A stretch of 64,000 nucleotides of DNA from contig CAVXEW010000005.1 of the NCBI GenBank assembly GCA_963760965.1, forward strand, positions 124,001 through 188,000. The letters run 5' to 3'. The notes beneath the pieces are model-generated. The model made no database searches. It saw only the letters and a list, made by a program, of their open reading frames with translations, and was not told the origin of the DNA. Position 1 is the stretch's first letter; the number at the start of each line of letters is the position of its first letter. Position numbers and translations under genes: made by a program. Shown piece after piece: positions 25,467-34,053 of this stretch. Origin of the DNA: Pararhizobium_B sp963760965 (GTDB lineage Bacteria > Pseudomonadota > Alphaproteobacteria > Rhizobiales > Rhizobiaceae).

Positions 25467-26780
25467 TCAGCGCTCGAAGTCGTGGATCGGCTTGTGGCCC
25501 GCCTTGCCGGGTTCCGGATCGGGCATGGGCACTGCGTACTCCCCCTTGCCTTCCAGATAGTCGCGGTCGTACCGCGACAGCTCGCGTCCCTTGAAGACCG
25601 CCTCGAAGGCGCGCAGGCGCTTGTAGATCGACATCAGCTCGACGATGGTGGTCCATGAGTTCACCAGGAACTGGAACGAGCTGGAGACCTGGCCGAATGC
25701 CGTCAGGATCTGCTGCCATATGCCCATCGTGATCTTGCCGGCGACGATGGTCGGGATCAGGATCAGGTTGGCGTAGATGTTGTCGGCCTGCAGGTAGAGC
25801 CCGCGTGCGACGTTGAAGTACATGTAGTGGAAATAGAGCCGGAAATAGTTGTGCCGGACGTTCGAGAAGAGCTGGGCGACCGTAGGCGGCTGCGCGCGCT
25901 CCGAGCTGTCCTCACCGTAGACCAGTTCCTTGCGATAGGCGGCTTCGACGAGCTGGTTCTTGAACTCCAGTCCCGGCAGCTTCATGCCGACGACGGCGAG
26001 CAGGATCGTGCCGAACATGGCCCAGAAGATCAGCGCGGTGAACAGCGGCTCGGGGATGTGCCCGACGAGCGGCAGGACCGTCACATATTTCGACAGGTCC
26101 CAAAGGACGGGAAGAAAGGCGACCAGCGTCATGATGGACGAGACGATCGACACGCCGAGCCCCTCGACGATGCCGGCGAAGCGCATCGTGTCCTCCTGCA
26201 CGCGCTGGGAGGCGCCCTCGATGAAGCGCACGCGCTGCCACCGCGACATGTAGAAATTGTTCATCGCCGTGCGCCAGCGGAAGACGTAGTGGCTGACGAA
26301 GAAGCGCGTGACGACATAGACGAACATCGACACCATCGCGATCTCGGCGAAGATGATGATCAGCGAATAGAGATCCCAGGCCGTCACCTTGCCGTTGCCG
26401 GTCAGCGCCTGCTGGAAATCGTCGAAGAACGGCCGGCGCCAGTTGTTGATCGCGACGGAGACCTGGACGTCGAAATAGGTGGTGAAAAGGATGAAGGCCG
26501 ACCCGGGTATGGACCACCACTGCCACGGGTGCGGCGAATAGAGAAACCAGAAGGCGGTGAAGACGCCGACCCAGAAGACGAAGAACAGGTAGAACCAGAG
26601 GAAGGACTGCGAGTAGAAATAGTTGAGGCCGACGATCGGCTGCCCGGACGTATCGAAGCGGAAGCCCAGGGAATGGCCGATCGCATCGCCGAGGGTGTAC
26701 CAGGCGAGAATGCCGAGCGCGGTCCAGACGAGGACCGAAGTGAAGAACAGCTTCGGCTTGGGAAAGAAGGATTCAAACAC
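25467..26780 (-). CDS. sbmA: Peptide antibiotic transporter SbmA/BacA
   Basis: A 437-residue inner-membrane protein of the SbmA/BacA family, which imports peptides and some antibiotics using the proton gradient. Rhizobial BacA is required for survival inside legume nodules and Brucella BacA for persistence in the host. It has about seven hydrophobic segments, the family strings WRRPFFDDFQQALTGNG and FNVARGLYLQADNIYANLI, and no ATPase domain, so it is SbmA-like and not the BclA ABC fusion. The start is a GTG at 26780 with AGGAT eight bases upstream. The 229-base gap upstream holds no gene that I see. Confidence 0.93.
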   Translation of the reverse strand: MFESFFPKPKLFFTSVLVWTALGILAWYTLGDAIGHSLGFRFDTSGQPIVGLNYFYSQSFLWFYLFFVFWVGVFTAFWFLYSPHPWQWWSIPGSAFILFTTYFDVQVSVAINNWRRPFFDDFQQALTGNGKVTAWDLYSLIIIFAEIAMVSMFVYVVTRFFVSHYVFRWRTAMNNFYMSRWQRVRFIEGASQRVQEDTMRFAGIVEGLGVSIVSSIMTLVAFLPVLWDLSKYVTVLPLVGHIPEPLFTALIFWAMFGTILLAVVGMKLPGLEFKNQLVEAAYRKELVYGEDSSERAQPPTVAQLFSNVRHNYFRLYFHYMYFNVARGLYLQADNIYANLILIPTIVAGKITMGIWQQILTAFGQVSSSFQFLVNSWTTIVELMSIYKRLRAFEAVFKGRELSRYDRDYLEGKGEYAVPMPDPEPGKAGHKPIHDFER

Positions 26781-27009
26781 GAAGGGTCATCCTGTCGGTG
26801 GGGCTCGGAGGCGCGAGGCCGGCGGCTTTCGCGGACAAGGGGCGTCCCCGGCCCGGGCCGCCCTCGCCCGTGGCGGGCACGCAGTCCTGCATCTCGGGAT
26901 CCATCATGCATGGAGCCATGACGACGGCGAGCGGCAATTGCAAGTTACGTTTTCGCAATCCGACCGGATGTCCCCGACCAGCCGGGCGAACGACGCGGCC
27001 AGGCCATTC

Positions 27010-28185
27010 CTATATGCGACGCACCGTCATAATGATAGAGGCCGACAGGACGAGGCCGCCGGTCGCCGCGAGGCTCGCCAGCGTGAACGAGCCGGTCCAA
27101 TCGGCAAGGTAGCCGGCGACGAGCGGTCCGACGATCTGTCCGATCCCGAAGGCCGCCGTCATTATCGCGAGCGCCCTGCGCGGGCTCTCCGGCGCCAGAA
27201 CGCGACCGATCTGCAGACCGTAGGCGGTGACCATGACGAAGGTGCCGCCGAGCAGGATCCCGCCGATGGCCGGCCCGGCCGGCAACGGCAGGAGCACGCT
27301 TGCGGCCACGCCGGCGGCTTCGACGAAGCAACCGGCGACGAAGGTCCGGGCGAGGCCGAAGCGCCGGGCGGCAGGTGCCCAGAACGCGACGGATGGAGCG
27401 GCGGCCAGGCCCGTCAGGCACCAGACGAGCGCCTCGTCGGCGACGCCTCCGCCCGCGTTTCGCACGATCGCGACGAGGAAGGTCGCGGTGATGACGTAGC
27501 CGAAGCCGAAGATCCCGTAGGCCAATGTGGTCGCGACCAGATCGCGGGTCCAGCGCAGCGGCGGTTCGTGCCGCGAGGTTCCGCTGCGGACAGGGCCCGA
27601 GGGCAGCCAGAGCTGAACGACGACGAGACCCACCACCGAAAGCGCAAAACCGCCGTACCAGCCGCCTCTCCAGCCTGATTCCGCGGCGGTGAGAACGCCG
27701 ATCAGGACGGACGAGAGCGCTATGCCCGTGCCGACGCCGCCGAAATGGGTCGACTGGACATGATGCCTGCCGGCGGCAATGCCGTGGCTGAGCACTATGG
27801 CGGTGGTGAAGACCATGACGAATGCGCTCGCCATGCCGGCCAGGAACCGGATGACGACGAATGCCGCCATGCTGGTCGTCAGGGCCATCGCCAGAAGCAG
27901 CAGCGCGGTCGCCGCGACGCTGCCGACGGCGACTTTCCGCTCCGCGCCCGCCGCCCAGCCGTAGCCGGCGACCACGGCCCCGACCAGATATCCGACATAG
28001 TTGGCGGAGGCGATGAAGCCGACCTGGGAAGCCGAAAGCCCGAGGCCGTCCATCATGCCGGGGAGGATCAGGGTATAGGAGAACCGGCCGAGCCCCATGG
28101 CCACCGCCATGGCAAGGCATCCTGCGATCGCGATCTGCGTGACCGGCGGTTCGAGTGCCGGCACGGTGGCATCCGGGTTGCTCAT
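27010..28185 (-). CDS. YbfB/YjiJ family MFS transporter
   Basis: A 391-residue major facilitator protein of the YbfB/YjiJ type (about 12 helices). The family string is LAMAVAMGLGRFSYTLILPGMM near residue 25, followed by QVGFIASANYVGYLVGAV and, in the second half, GFGYVITATFLVAIV. The substrate is unknown; E. coli YjiJ and YbfB are uncharacterised. I chose the ATG at 28185. It lies about 80 bases after glpK on the same strand, so co-transcription with glpK is possible. Confidence 0.88.
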   Translation of the reverse strand: MSNPDATVPALEPPVTQIAIAGCLAMAVAMGLGRFSYTLILPGMMDGLGLSASQVGFIASANYVGYLVGAVVAGYGWAAGAERKVAVGSVAATALLLLAMALTTSMAAFVVIRFLAGMASAFVMVFTTAIVLSHGIAAGRHHVQSTHFGGVGTGIALSSVLIGVLTAAESGWRGGWYGGFALSVVGLVVVQLWLPSGPVRSGTSRHEPPLRWTRDLVATTLAYGIFGFGYVITATFLVAIVRNAGGGVADEALVWCLTGLAAAPSVAFWAPAARRFGLARTFVAGCFVEAAGVAASVLLPLPAGPAIGGILLGGTFVMVTAYGLQIGRVLAPESPRRALAIMTAAFGIGQIVGPLVAGYLADWTGSFTLASLAATGGLVLSASIIMTVRRI

Positions 28186-28268
28186 GTCCGCCCTATCGCA
28201 TTGCGCCGCTGGGAAGGCAATGCAGGCCGGCGCATGGCTGGCCTCCGCGCGGCGCGGAGCTCGCCCGC

Positions 28269-29762
28269 CTATGCGCCCGAGAGCGTCCGCCGCACAGCGG
28301 CCTGCCAGCCGCGAACCTTCAGCGCCCGCGTCTTGGCATCCATGGCGGGCTCGAAGCGCGTGTCCCGCGCCCAGGCCTTCGCGAACTCGTCGCGGCCTGG
28401 CCAGACGCCGGCGCGCTGTCCGGCAAGCCAGGCTGCGCCGAGGGCCGTCGTCTCCAGGATCGTCGGCCGGTCGACGGGGGCGTCGAGGATGTCGGCGAGC
28501 CGCTGCATCGTCCAGTCCGAGGCGACCATGCCGCCGTCCACCCGCAGCACCGTCTCGGTGTCGCCGGTGCGCCAGTCCTTGTGCATCGCGTCGAGAAGGT
28601 CCCGTGTCTGGAAGCAGACCGATTCGAGCGCAGCACGCGCGAACTCCGCCGGACCCGTGTTGCGCGTCAGGCCGTAGATGGCGCCCCGCGCGCCGGCATC
28701 CCAGTGCGGCGCGCCGAGGCCGGTGAAGGCCGGAACGAGGAATACGTCCTGTCCCTGATCCGCATTGGCGGCGAGATCGCCGCTCTCGTCGGCCCTTTCG
28801 ATCAGGCCGAGCCCGTCGCGCAGCCACTGGACCGCGGCACCGGCGATGAAGATCGAGCCTTCCAGCGCATAGGTGGTCTCGCCGTCGAGGCGGTAGGCGA
28901 TGGTCGTCAGCAACCGGTTCTTCGAGCGCACTACGTCGGCGCCCGTGTTCAACAGCGCGAAGCAGCCGGTGCCGTAGGTCGACTTGAACATCCCCGGCTC
29001 GAAGCAGGCCTGGCCGATGGTCGCCGCCTGCTGGTCGCCGGCGACGCCGAGGATGGGAATTTCGGCGCCGAGAATCGCCTTTTCCGTCACGCCGAAATCG
29101 GCCGCGCAGTCGCGAACCTCCGGCAGCATCGCCCGCGGAATGCGCAATATGTCGAGAAGATCGGCGTCCCAGGCATTGTCGGCGATATTGTACATCAGCG
29201 TGCGCGAGGCATTCGTCGCGTCGGTCACGAAGGAACGGCCGTTCGTCAGCTTCCAGATCAGCCAGGTATCGATCGTCCCGAAGCAGAGCTCGCCCTTGGC
29301 GGCTCGGGCCCGCGCTCCCTTCACGTTGGCGAGCATCCAGGACAGCTTCGTGCCCGAGAAATACGGGTCGACGATCAGGCCGGTCTTCCTGACGAAGGTC
29401 CGCTCGAGACCCTGCTTCTGCAGCTTGGCACAGTAGTTCGCAGTGCGGCGGTCCTGCCAGACGATCGCCGGATGGATCGGCCTGCCCGTCTCCCGCTCCC
29501 AGACGACGACCGTCTCGCGCTGGTTGGTGATCCCGATGGCGGCGAGGTCGCGCGCTTCGATCCCGGCCTTCTGCAGGGCGATGCCGATCGTCGAGCGGAC
29601 GGACTCCCATATCTCCTCGGGATCGTGCTCGACCCATCCGGAGCGAGGGTAGTGCTGGGCGAATTCCTGCTGGCCCACGCCGGCGATCCGCATCTGCTCG
29701 TCGAAGACGATCGCGCGGCTGGAGGTCGTTCCCTGATCGATCGCCAGCACATATCCGCCCAT
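28269..29762 (-). CDS. glpK: Glycerol kinase
   Basis: A 497-residue FGGY-family kinase that phosphorylates glycerol to sn-glycerol 3-phosphate. The N-terminal phosphate motif is LAIDQGTTSSRAIVFD, and the later blocks are AIGITNQRETVVVWER, GVAGDQQAA and VDGGMVASDWTMQ. The length equals that of classical GlpK. The start is the ATG at 29762 with GGGGAGGAAG upstream; an ATG at 29786 is less likely. The MFS gene follows, and no glp transporter or regulator is adjacent. Confidence 0.97.
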   Translation of the reverse strand: MGGYVLAIDQGTTSSRAIVFDEQMRIAGVGQQEFAQHYPRSGWVEHDPEEIWESVRSTIGIALQKAGIEARDLAAIGITNQRETVVVWERETGRPIHPAIVWQDRRTANYCAKLQKQGLERTFVRKTGLIVDPYFSGTKLSWMLANVKGARARAAKGELCFGTIDTWLIWKLTNGRSFVTDATNASRTLMYNIADNAWDADLLDILRIPRAMLPEVRDCAADFGVTEKAILGAEIPILGVAGDQQAATIGQACFEPGMFKSTYGTGCFALLNTGADVVRSKNRLLTTIAYRLDGETTYALEGSIFIAGAAVQWLRDGLGLIERADESGDLAANADQGQDVFLVPAFTGLGAPHWDAGARGAIYGLTRNTGPAEFARAALESVCFQTRDLLDAMHKDWRTGDTETVLRVDGGMVASDWTMQRLADILDAPVDRPTILETTALGAAWLAGQRAGVWPGRDEFAKAWARDTRFEPAMDAKTRALKVRGWQAAVRRTLSGA

Positions 29763-29884
29763 GACTTCCTCCCCGATGGTGCGCATTGCTCAACCGCCCG
29801 CATAGGTGCGTCAGAGCGCCGCCAAACTCAAGCCCCCGCGAAGTCGACCCGGCCGGACTCTCCCGCGACAAACCGACTTCCTTC

Positions 29885-29913
29885 ATGACAATTTCGCGGG
29901 CGCACACTATCTA
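29885..29913 (+). promoter_or_regulatory. Probable promoter of the bdhA-patatin operon
   Basis: ATGACA at 29885-29890 and TATCTA at 29908-29913 are separated by 17 bases in the 197-base divergent gap between glpK and bdhA. A start near 29920 leaves about 40 bases of leader, with a GGAGACC ribosome-binding site before the ATG at 29960. Confidence 0.4.
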
Positions 29914-29959
29914 TTGCGACGCACAACAGTCTGCAGCCGTATCGAAAAGGAGACCTTGC

Positions 29960-30751
29960 ATGAGCGCAACACACGGCAAAAGGACAGTCGTCGTGACCGG
30001 CTCGACCAGCGGCATCGGGCTGGGCCTCGCGACGGCGTTCGCGCGCGAGGACTACAATGTCGTGATCAACGGCTTCGGCGACGGCGAAGCGATCGAGAAG
30101 GAGCGCACAAGGCTCGAGGCACTCGGCAGCGGCAGGACGCTCTATCACCCGGCGGACATGACCCGGCCCGACGAGATCGCCGACCTGATCGCCACGGCGG
30201 AACGGGAGTTCGGCGCCGTGGACGTGCTTGTCAACAACGCGGGAATCCAGCATGTCGAGAAGATCGAGTCCTTCCCCGTGGAGAAGTGGGACGCGATCAT
30301 CGCCATCAACCTTTCGTCGAGCTTCCATACGATCCGCGCCGTGGTGCCCGGGATGAAGAAGCGCGGGCATGGCCGCATCATCAACATCGCATCCGCGCAC
30401 GCGCTCGTCGCATCGCCCTTCAAGTCGGCCTACGTCGCCGCCAAGCACGGCGTTCTCGGCCTCACGAAGACGGTGGCGCTGGAGGTCGCGCAGGACGGCA
30501 TCACGGTCAACGCCATCTGCCCCGGCTACGTGCTCACCCCGCTGGTGGAGAGGCAGATCCCCGACACGGCGAAGGCGCGCGGGATGTCCGAGGAGGATGT
30601 GAAGACCAAGGTCATCCTCGATGCCCAGCCGACCAAGGAATTCGTCGAGATCGAGGACATCGCGGCCTATGCCCTGTTCCTTGCGGGCGAGAACGCCAGG
30701 TCGGTCACCGGCGCAGCCGTCACGATGGACGGCGGATGGACCGCGGAATGA
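29960..30751 (+). CDS. bdhA: 3-hydroxybutyrate dehydrogenase
   Basis: A 263-residue short-chain dehydrogenase that oxidises D-3-hydroxybutyrate to acetoacetate with NAD, the step after polyhydroxybutyrate breakdown. The cofactor motif TGSTSGIG is at 13-20 and NNAG at 92-95. The catalytic residues are Ser145 (NIASAHA), Tyr158 and Lys162 (SAYVAAKHG). The strings GFGDGEAIE and QPTKEFVEIEDIAAYALFLAG are typical of rhizobial BdhA. Its stop overlaps the start of the patatin-like gene (ATGA), so the two are translationally coupled. Confidence 0.95.
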   Translation: MSATHGKRTVVVTGSTSGIGLGLATAFAREDYNVVINGFGDGEAIEKERTRLEALGSGRTLYHPADMTRPDEIADLIATAEREFGAVDVLVNNAGIQHVEKIESFPVEKWDAIIAINLSSSFHTIRAVVPGMKKRGHGRIINIASAHALVASPFKSAYVAAKHGVLGLTKTVALEVAQDGITVNAICPGYVLTPLVERQIPDTAKARGMSEEDVKTKVILDAQPTKEFVEIEDIAAYALFLAGENARSVTGAAVTMDGGWTAE

Positions 30752-31824
30752 GCGGCGGCGACGCATCCGCCTCCGCGAACGTCAAGACCGTCAACCTCGC
30801 TCTCCAGGGCGGCGGCGCGCACGGCGCCTTCACGTGGGGCGTGCTCGACGCGATCCTGGACGACGGGCGTCTCGCCTTCGAGGGCATCTCGGGCACCTCG
30901 GCGGGCGCGATCAACGCCTCGGTGCTGGCCTGCGGCATGAAGGCCGGCGGGCGGGCCGGGGCGAAGGCGGCGCTCGCCGGTTTCTGGGGTGACATCTCCG
31001 AGGCGGCGGGGCCGTACTCTCCCCTGCAGGAAATGCCCTGGGAGAAGTTCTTCGGCCTTCCGGTGACCGGCAGCATGGTCGCCTTCTCCGCCTTCGACAC
31101 GCTGACGCGCACCTTCTCGCCCTACGAGCTCAATCCGTTCGACATCAATCCGCTGCGCGAGATCGTCGCGAAACACGTGGATTTCGAATCGCTTGCGGCC
31201 TGTCCCTACACAAGGATATTCCTCGGCGCCACGAATGTGCGCACCGGCAAGGTCAAGGTGTTCGAGACGCACGAGATGTCTCTCGACGCGGTCATGGCGT
31301 CAGCCTGCCTGCCCTTCCTCTTCAAGGCGGTGGAGATCGACGGCGAGCACTACTGGGACGGCGGCTACATGGGCAATCCCGTACTCTTCCCCTTCTTCTA
31401 CAAGTGCAAGAGCCGGGACGTCCTCATCCTGCACGTGAACCCGATCGAGCGCCCGGAAGTGCCGACGACAGCCACCGAGATCATGAATCGCATCAACGAG
31501 ATATCGTTCAACGGTTCACTGCTGAAGGAGTTCCGAGCGATCGACTTCGTCGACAAGCTCCTCGACAACGGCTGGCTCAAGGACGAATACCGCGAGCGGC
31601 TGAAGCGCATCAACATACACTCCGTCAGGGCCGAGGCGGCGCTGTCGGACCTTTCGGCCGCCAGCAAGTTCAATGTCGACCGCGGCTTCCTCGAGGAACT
31701 GCGCAGCCGCGGCCGCGAAACCGGCCGGGCCTGGCTGGCGCGCAACTTCGACACGATCGGCCGCGACCATTCGGTGAGCCTCAGGCACGACTACCTCGAG
31801 GACGGGCTGAAGGACGCCGGCTAA
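30748..31824 (+). CDS. Patatin-like phospholipase
   Basis: A 358-residue patatin-family lipid hydrolase with a Ser-Asp dyad. The oxyanion loop is GGGAHG (21-26), the nucleophile is Ser51 in GTSAG (49-53), and the partner Asp204 is in the DGG motif. There is no signal peptide, so the enzyme is cytosolic or membrane-peripheral. Genes of this type often follow bdhA in rhizobia. A role in polyhydroxybutyrate granule or membrane-lipid turnover is a reasonable inference but not demonstrated. It is coupled to bdhA by a four-base overlap. Confidence 0.9.
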   Translation: MSGGDASASANVKTVNLALQGGGAHGAFTWGVLDAILDDGRLAFEGISGTSAGAINASVLACGMKAGGRAGAKAALAGFWGDISEAAGPYSPLQEMPWEKFFGLPVTGSMVAFSAFDTLTRTFSPYELNPFDINPLREIVAKHVDFESLAACPYTRIFLGATNVRTGKVKVFETHEMSLDAVMASACLPFLFKAVEIDGEHYWDGGYMGNPVLFPFFYKCKSRDVLILHVNPIERPEVPTTATEIMNRINEISFNGSLLKEFRAIDFVDKLLDNGWLKDEYRERLKRINIHSVRAEAALSDLSAASKFNVDRGFLEELRSRGRETGRAWLARNFDTIGRDHSVSLRHDYLEDGLKDAG

Positions 31825-31902
31825 GCGACTGGGGAAGGATTCGAATTCGCCTCCGGGGCCGGCTGCGGATCGGCATCGCCCCGGTCGCTCCCGGCAGGGC
31901 GA

Positions 31903-32412
31903 TCAGCCGCCGGGTTCCGGTCCCTCGATCACGAATGCCTCCGGATAGTCGGTCTCCTGGAGATTGTCGCCGGGGCCCTCGCGGTCGGCGACCAGGAAGT
32001 CGCTGGCCCTGGCGACTGCGACGAGCGGATGATGCCAGACGTTGCGGGCGTATTGCACGCCCTGCCGGCCGGCGGCGCGGAAGACGCGCGGGGTTCCCGG
32101 ACGGCCGCCCGCGTCCTCGGCGACGACGACGAGCCAGGGCCGGTCGTCGAGGGGAAAGAAGGCCTGGCTGCCCAGCGGGTGGCGCTCCATCATGGTCACG
32201 AAATAGGGAAAGGTCCTCGGCTCGCCGCGGAAGATCGAGAGGATCGTGCAGCCACCCTCCGCCTCCACATCCGTCGCCGCCAGGGCGTGGAAGCGCTGCG
32301 TCGTGCCGGCATTGATCAGCCGACGCTCCGCGCCGTCGATTTCCATGACGGTGCCGAAGGGGCGGAAGACCTCCTTCGTCAGCGGTTCGACGACAAGCCT
32401 GCGGCCACTCAT
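31903..32412 (-). CDS. allA: Ureidoglycolate lyase
   Basis: A 169-residue cupin-like enzyme that splits ureidoglycolate into glyoxylate and urea in purine breakdown. Family strings are VEPLTKEVFRPFGTVME at the start, INAGTTQRFHALA, SIFRGEP and YARNVWHHPLVAV. The ATG overlaps the puuE stop by four bases, so puuE and allA form a coupled operon for allantoin use. No urate oxidase or allantoicase gene is present in the window. Confidence 0.92.
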   Translation of the reverse strand: MSGRRLVVEPLTKEVFRPFGTVMEIDGAERRLINAGTTQRFHALAATDVEAEGGCTILSIFRGEPRTFPYFVTMMERHPLGSQAFFPLDDRPWLVVVAEDAGGRPGTPRVFRAAGRQGVQYARNVWHHPLVAVARASDFLVADREGPGDNLQETDYPEAFVIEGPEPGG

Positions 32413-33332
32413 GCCCTGCCCTCCGGGCGATGGTGCTCATGCCAGTGGCGTGCGATGTCGATGCGCCGGGCGACCCAGACCTTCTCGTGGCCGGCGACAT
32501 AGTCGAGGAAGCGGGCGAGCGCGGCGGCCCGTCCCGGCCGTCCCGCGAGCCGGCAGTGCAGCCCGACGGAAAGCATCTTCGGCGCTCCATCCCGCCCTTC
32601 GGCGTAGAGCACGTCGAAGCTGTCCTTCAGGTAGGCGAAGAACTGGTCGCCCGAATTGAAGCCCTGCGGGGTGGCGAAGCGCATGTCGTTGGCGTCGAGC
32701 GTATAGGGGACGATCAGGTGCGGCCCCTTCGGCCCCTCCACCCAGTAGGGCAGTTCATCAGCGTAGGAATCGGCCGAATAGACGAAGCCGCCCTCCTCCA
32801 TCACGAGCTTCAGCGTGTTTTCCGACGGCTTGCCCTGGTAGATGCCGAGCGGGCGCGAGCCCGTCACCTTTGTGTGCAGGCGCACGCACTCCTCGATGTG
32901 GCGGCGTTCCTCGTCTTCCGGGAAGTCCTTGTATTCCAGCCATCTCAGGCCGTGGCTCGCGATTTCCCAGCCGGTCTCGTTCATCGCGGCGACCGCCTCC
33001 GGGTTGCGGGCGAGCGCCAGCGCGACGCCATAGACGGTCACCGGCATCTGCCGTGCGGAGAACATCCGGAACAGGCGCCAGAAGCCCGCGCGGGCGCCGT
33101 ATTCGTAGATCGATTCCATGTTCAGGTTGCGCTGTCCCGGCCATGGAGCGGCGCCGACGATCTCCGAAAGCAGCGATTCCGAAGCCGCGTCGCCGTCAAG
33201 GACGCAGCTCTCGCCGCCCTCCTCGTAGTTGACCACGAACTGGACCGCGATCCGGGCGCCGCCCGGCCAGAGAGGATCCGGCGAGGTGCGTCCGTAACCG
33301 ACGAAATCACGCGGAGTATCGATCGATGCCAT
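32409..33332 (-). CDS. puuE: Allantoinase PuuE
   Basis: A 307-residue metal-independent-type allantoinase of the polysaccharide deacetylase fold, which opens the hydantoin ring of allantoin to allantoate. Family strings are RDFVGYGRTSPDPLWPGGARIAVQ (only its first part is needed for recognition), VNYEEGGE, YEYGARAGFWRL and SHGLRWLEYKDF. I chose the ATG at 33332; another ATG at 33350 would add six residues. Upstream, about 85 bases separate it from the phnN stop on the same strand. Confidence 0.93.
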   Translation of the reverse strand: MASIDTPRDFVGYGRTSPDPLWPGGARIAVQFVVNYEEGGESCVLDGDAASESLLSEIVGAAPWPGQRNLNMESIYEYGARAGFWRLFRMFSARQMPVTVYGVALALARNPEAVAAMNETGWEIASHGLRWLEYKDFPEDEERRHIEECVRLHTKVTGSRPLGIYQGKPSENTLKLVMEEGGFVYSADSYADELPYWVEGPKGPHLIVPYTLDANDMRFATPQGFNSGDQFFAYLKDSFDVLYAEGRDGAPKMLSVGLHCRLAGRPGRAAALARFLDYVAGHEKVWVARRIDIARHWHEHHRPEGRA

Positions 33333-33417
33333 TGTGTATCCTGAAGTCATTTGCGAAGCGGGCGGACGATATCATTCCCCGATGAAATGTCGAGGCGGAG
33401 CGCCCTCTCCGCCAGGG

Positions 33418-34053
33418 TCAGCCGGCGCCGGACGCGGTCGCGATCGCGATTGCCTTGCGGATCTGGGCGACGAGCAGCGCCGCGGCGGCTTCGGGTTCCC
33501 CGGAGTTCTCGATAGACACCGCCCCGGCCGGCAAAATGGCCGTTCCGGCATCCCCGGCGCGGCGGATGCGCTCCAGGATGGCGACCCTGCTCTCCCGGCC
33601 GCGGGCGGCGAGCCGCGCCGCCAGGATTTCGGGTGGGGCCCAGACGTGGACAACCATGAGATTGAAATAGCGGGCGGCAAAGAGCGGCAACGCCGCGCGC
33701 GATCCGTTGGCGACGGCGACCTTGCCGGACGAGACGTGCGCATCGACGCTCGCGGGAATTCCGTAGCAAAGCCCATGCGCCCGCCAGTTCAAGGCGAAAC
33801 ATCCACTCCTCCGGGCCGCAGCGAATTCGGCCGGGGTCATCGGCCGGTGGCCTTCGCCGCCGCCGTCGTCGGGCCGGGTTATCGCGCGACGGACGAAGAG
33901 CACTCCTGCCGCTGCCGCGAATTGCGCCCCGGCAAGATGCAGCAGCGTGTCCTTCCCGGCGCCGCTCGGTCCGACCACCACGACCATCGCGCCGCTGCGC
34001 AAGGGAAGCGACATGCCCCCCGGCATCCCCTCGCCGGGGCCGGAAGCCATCAT
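33418..34053 (-). CDS. phnN: Ribose 1,5-bisphosphokinase PhnN
   Basis: A 211-residue guanylate-kinase-fold enzyme that turns ribose 1,5-bisphosphate into PRPP, the last step in using the phosphonate-derived ribosyl group. The P-loop GPSGAGKD is at 28-35, FVRRAITRPDDGGGEGHR is the family string, and NGSRAALP precedes the lid. The ATG at 34053 overlaps the phnM stop (ATGA); a second ATG directly follows it, and an internal ATG nearer the P-loop is also possible because the first 20 residues are unconserved. The expected C-P lyase core genes are not in this window. Confidence 0.92.
   Translation of the reverse strand: MMASGPGEGMPGGMSLPLRSGAMVVVVGPSGAGKDTLLHLAGAQFAAAAGVLFVRRAITRPDDGGGEGHRPMTPAEFAAARRSGCFALNWRAHGLCYGIPASVDAHVSSGKVAVANGSRAALPLFAARYFNLMVVHVWAPPEILAARLAARGRESRVAILERIRRAGDAGTAILPAGAVSIENSGEPEAAAALLVAQIRKAIAIATASGAG

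Noticed and set aside
29806..31824. A 672-codon frame that would extend the patatin-like protein upstream
   Set aside because: The upstream part is an alternative frame of bdhA; the ATGA overlap at 30748 gives the natural start.
31836..31870. A tRNA T-loop-like string (GATTCGAATTC)
   Set aside because: No matching acceptor, D or anticodon arms can be drawn around it; no tRNA was found in the window.
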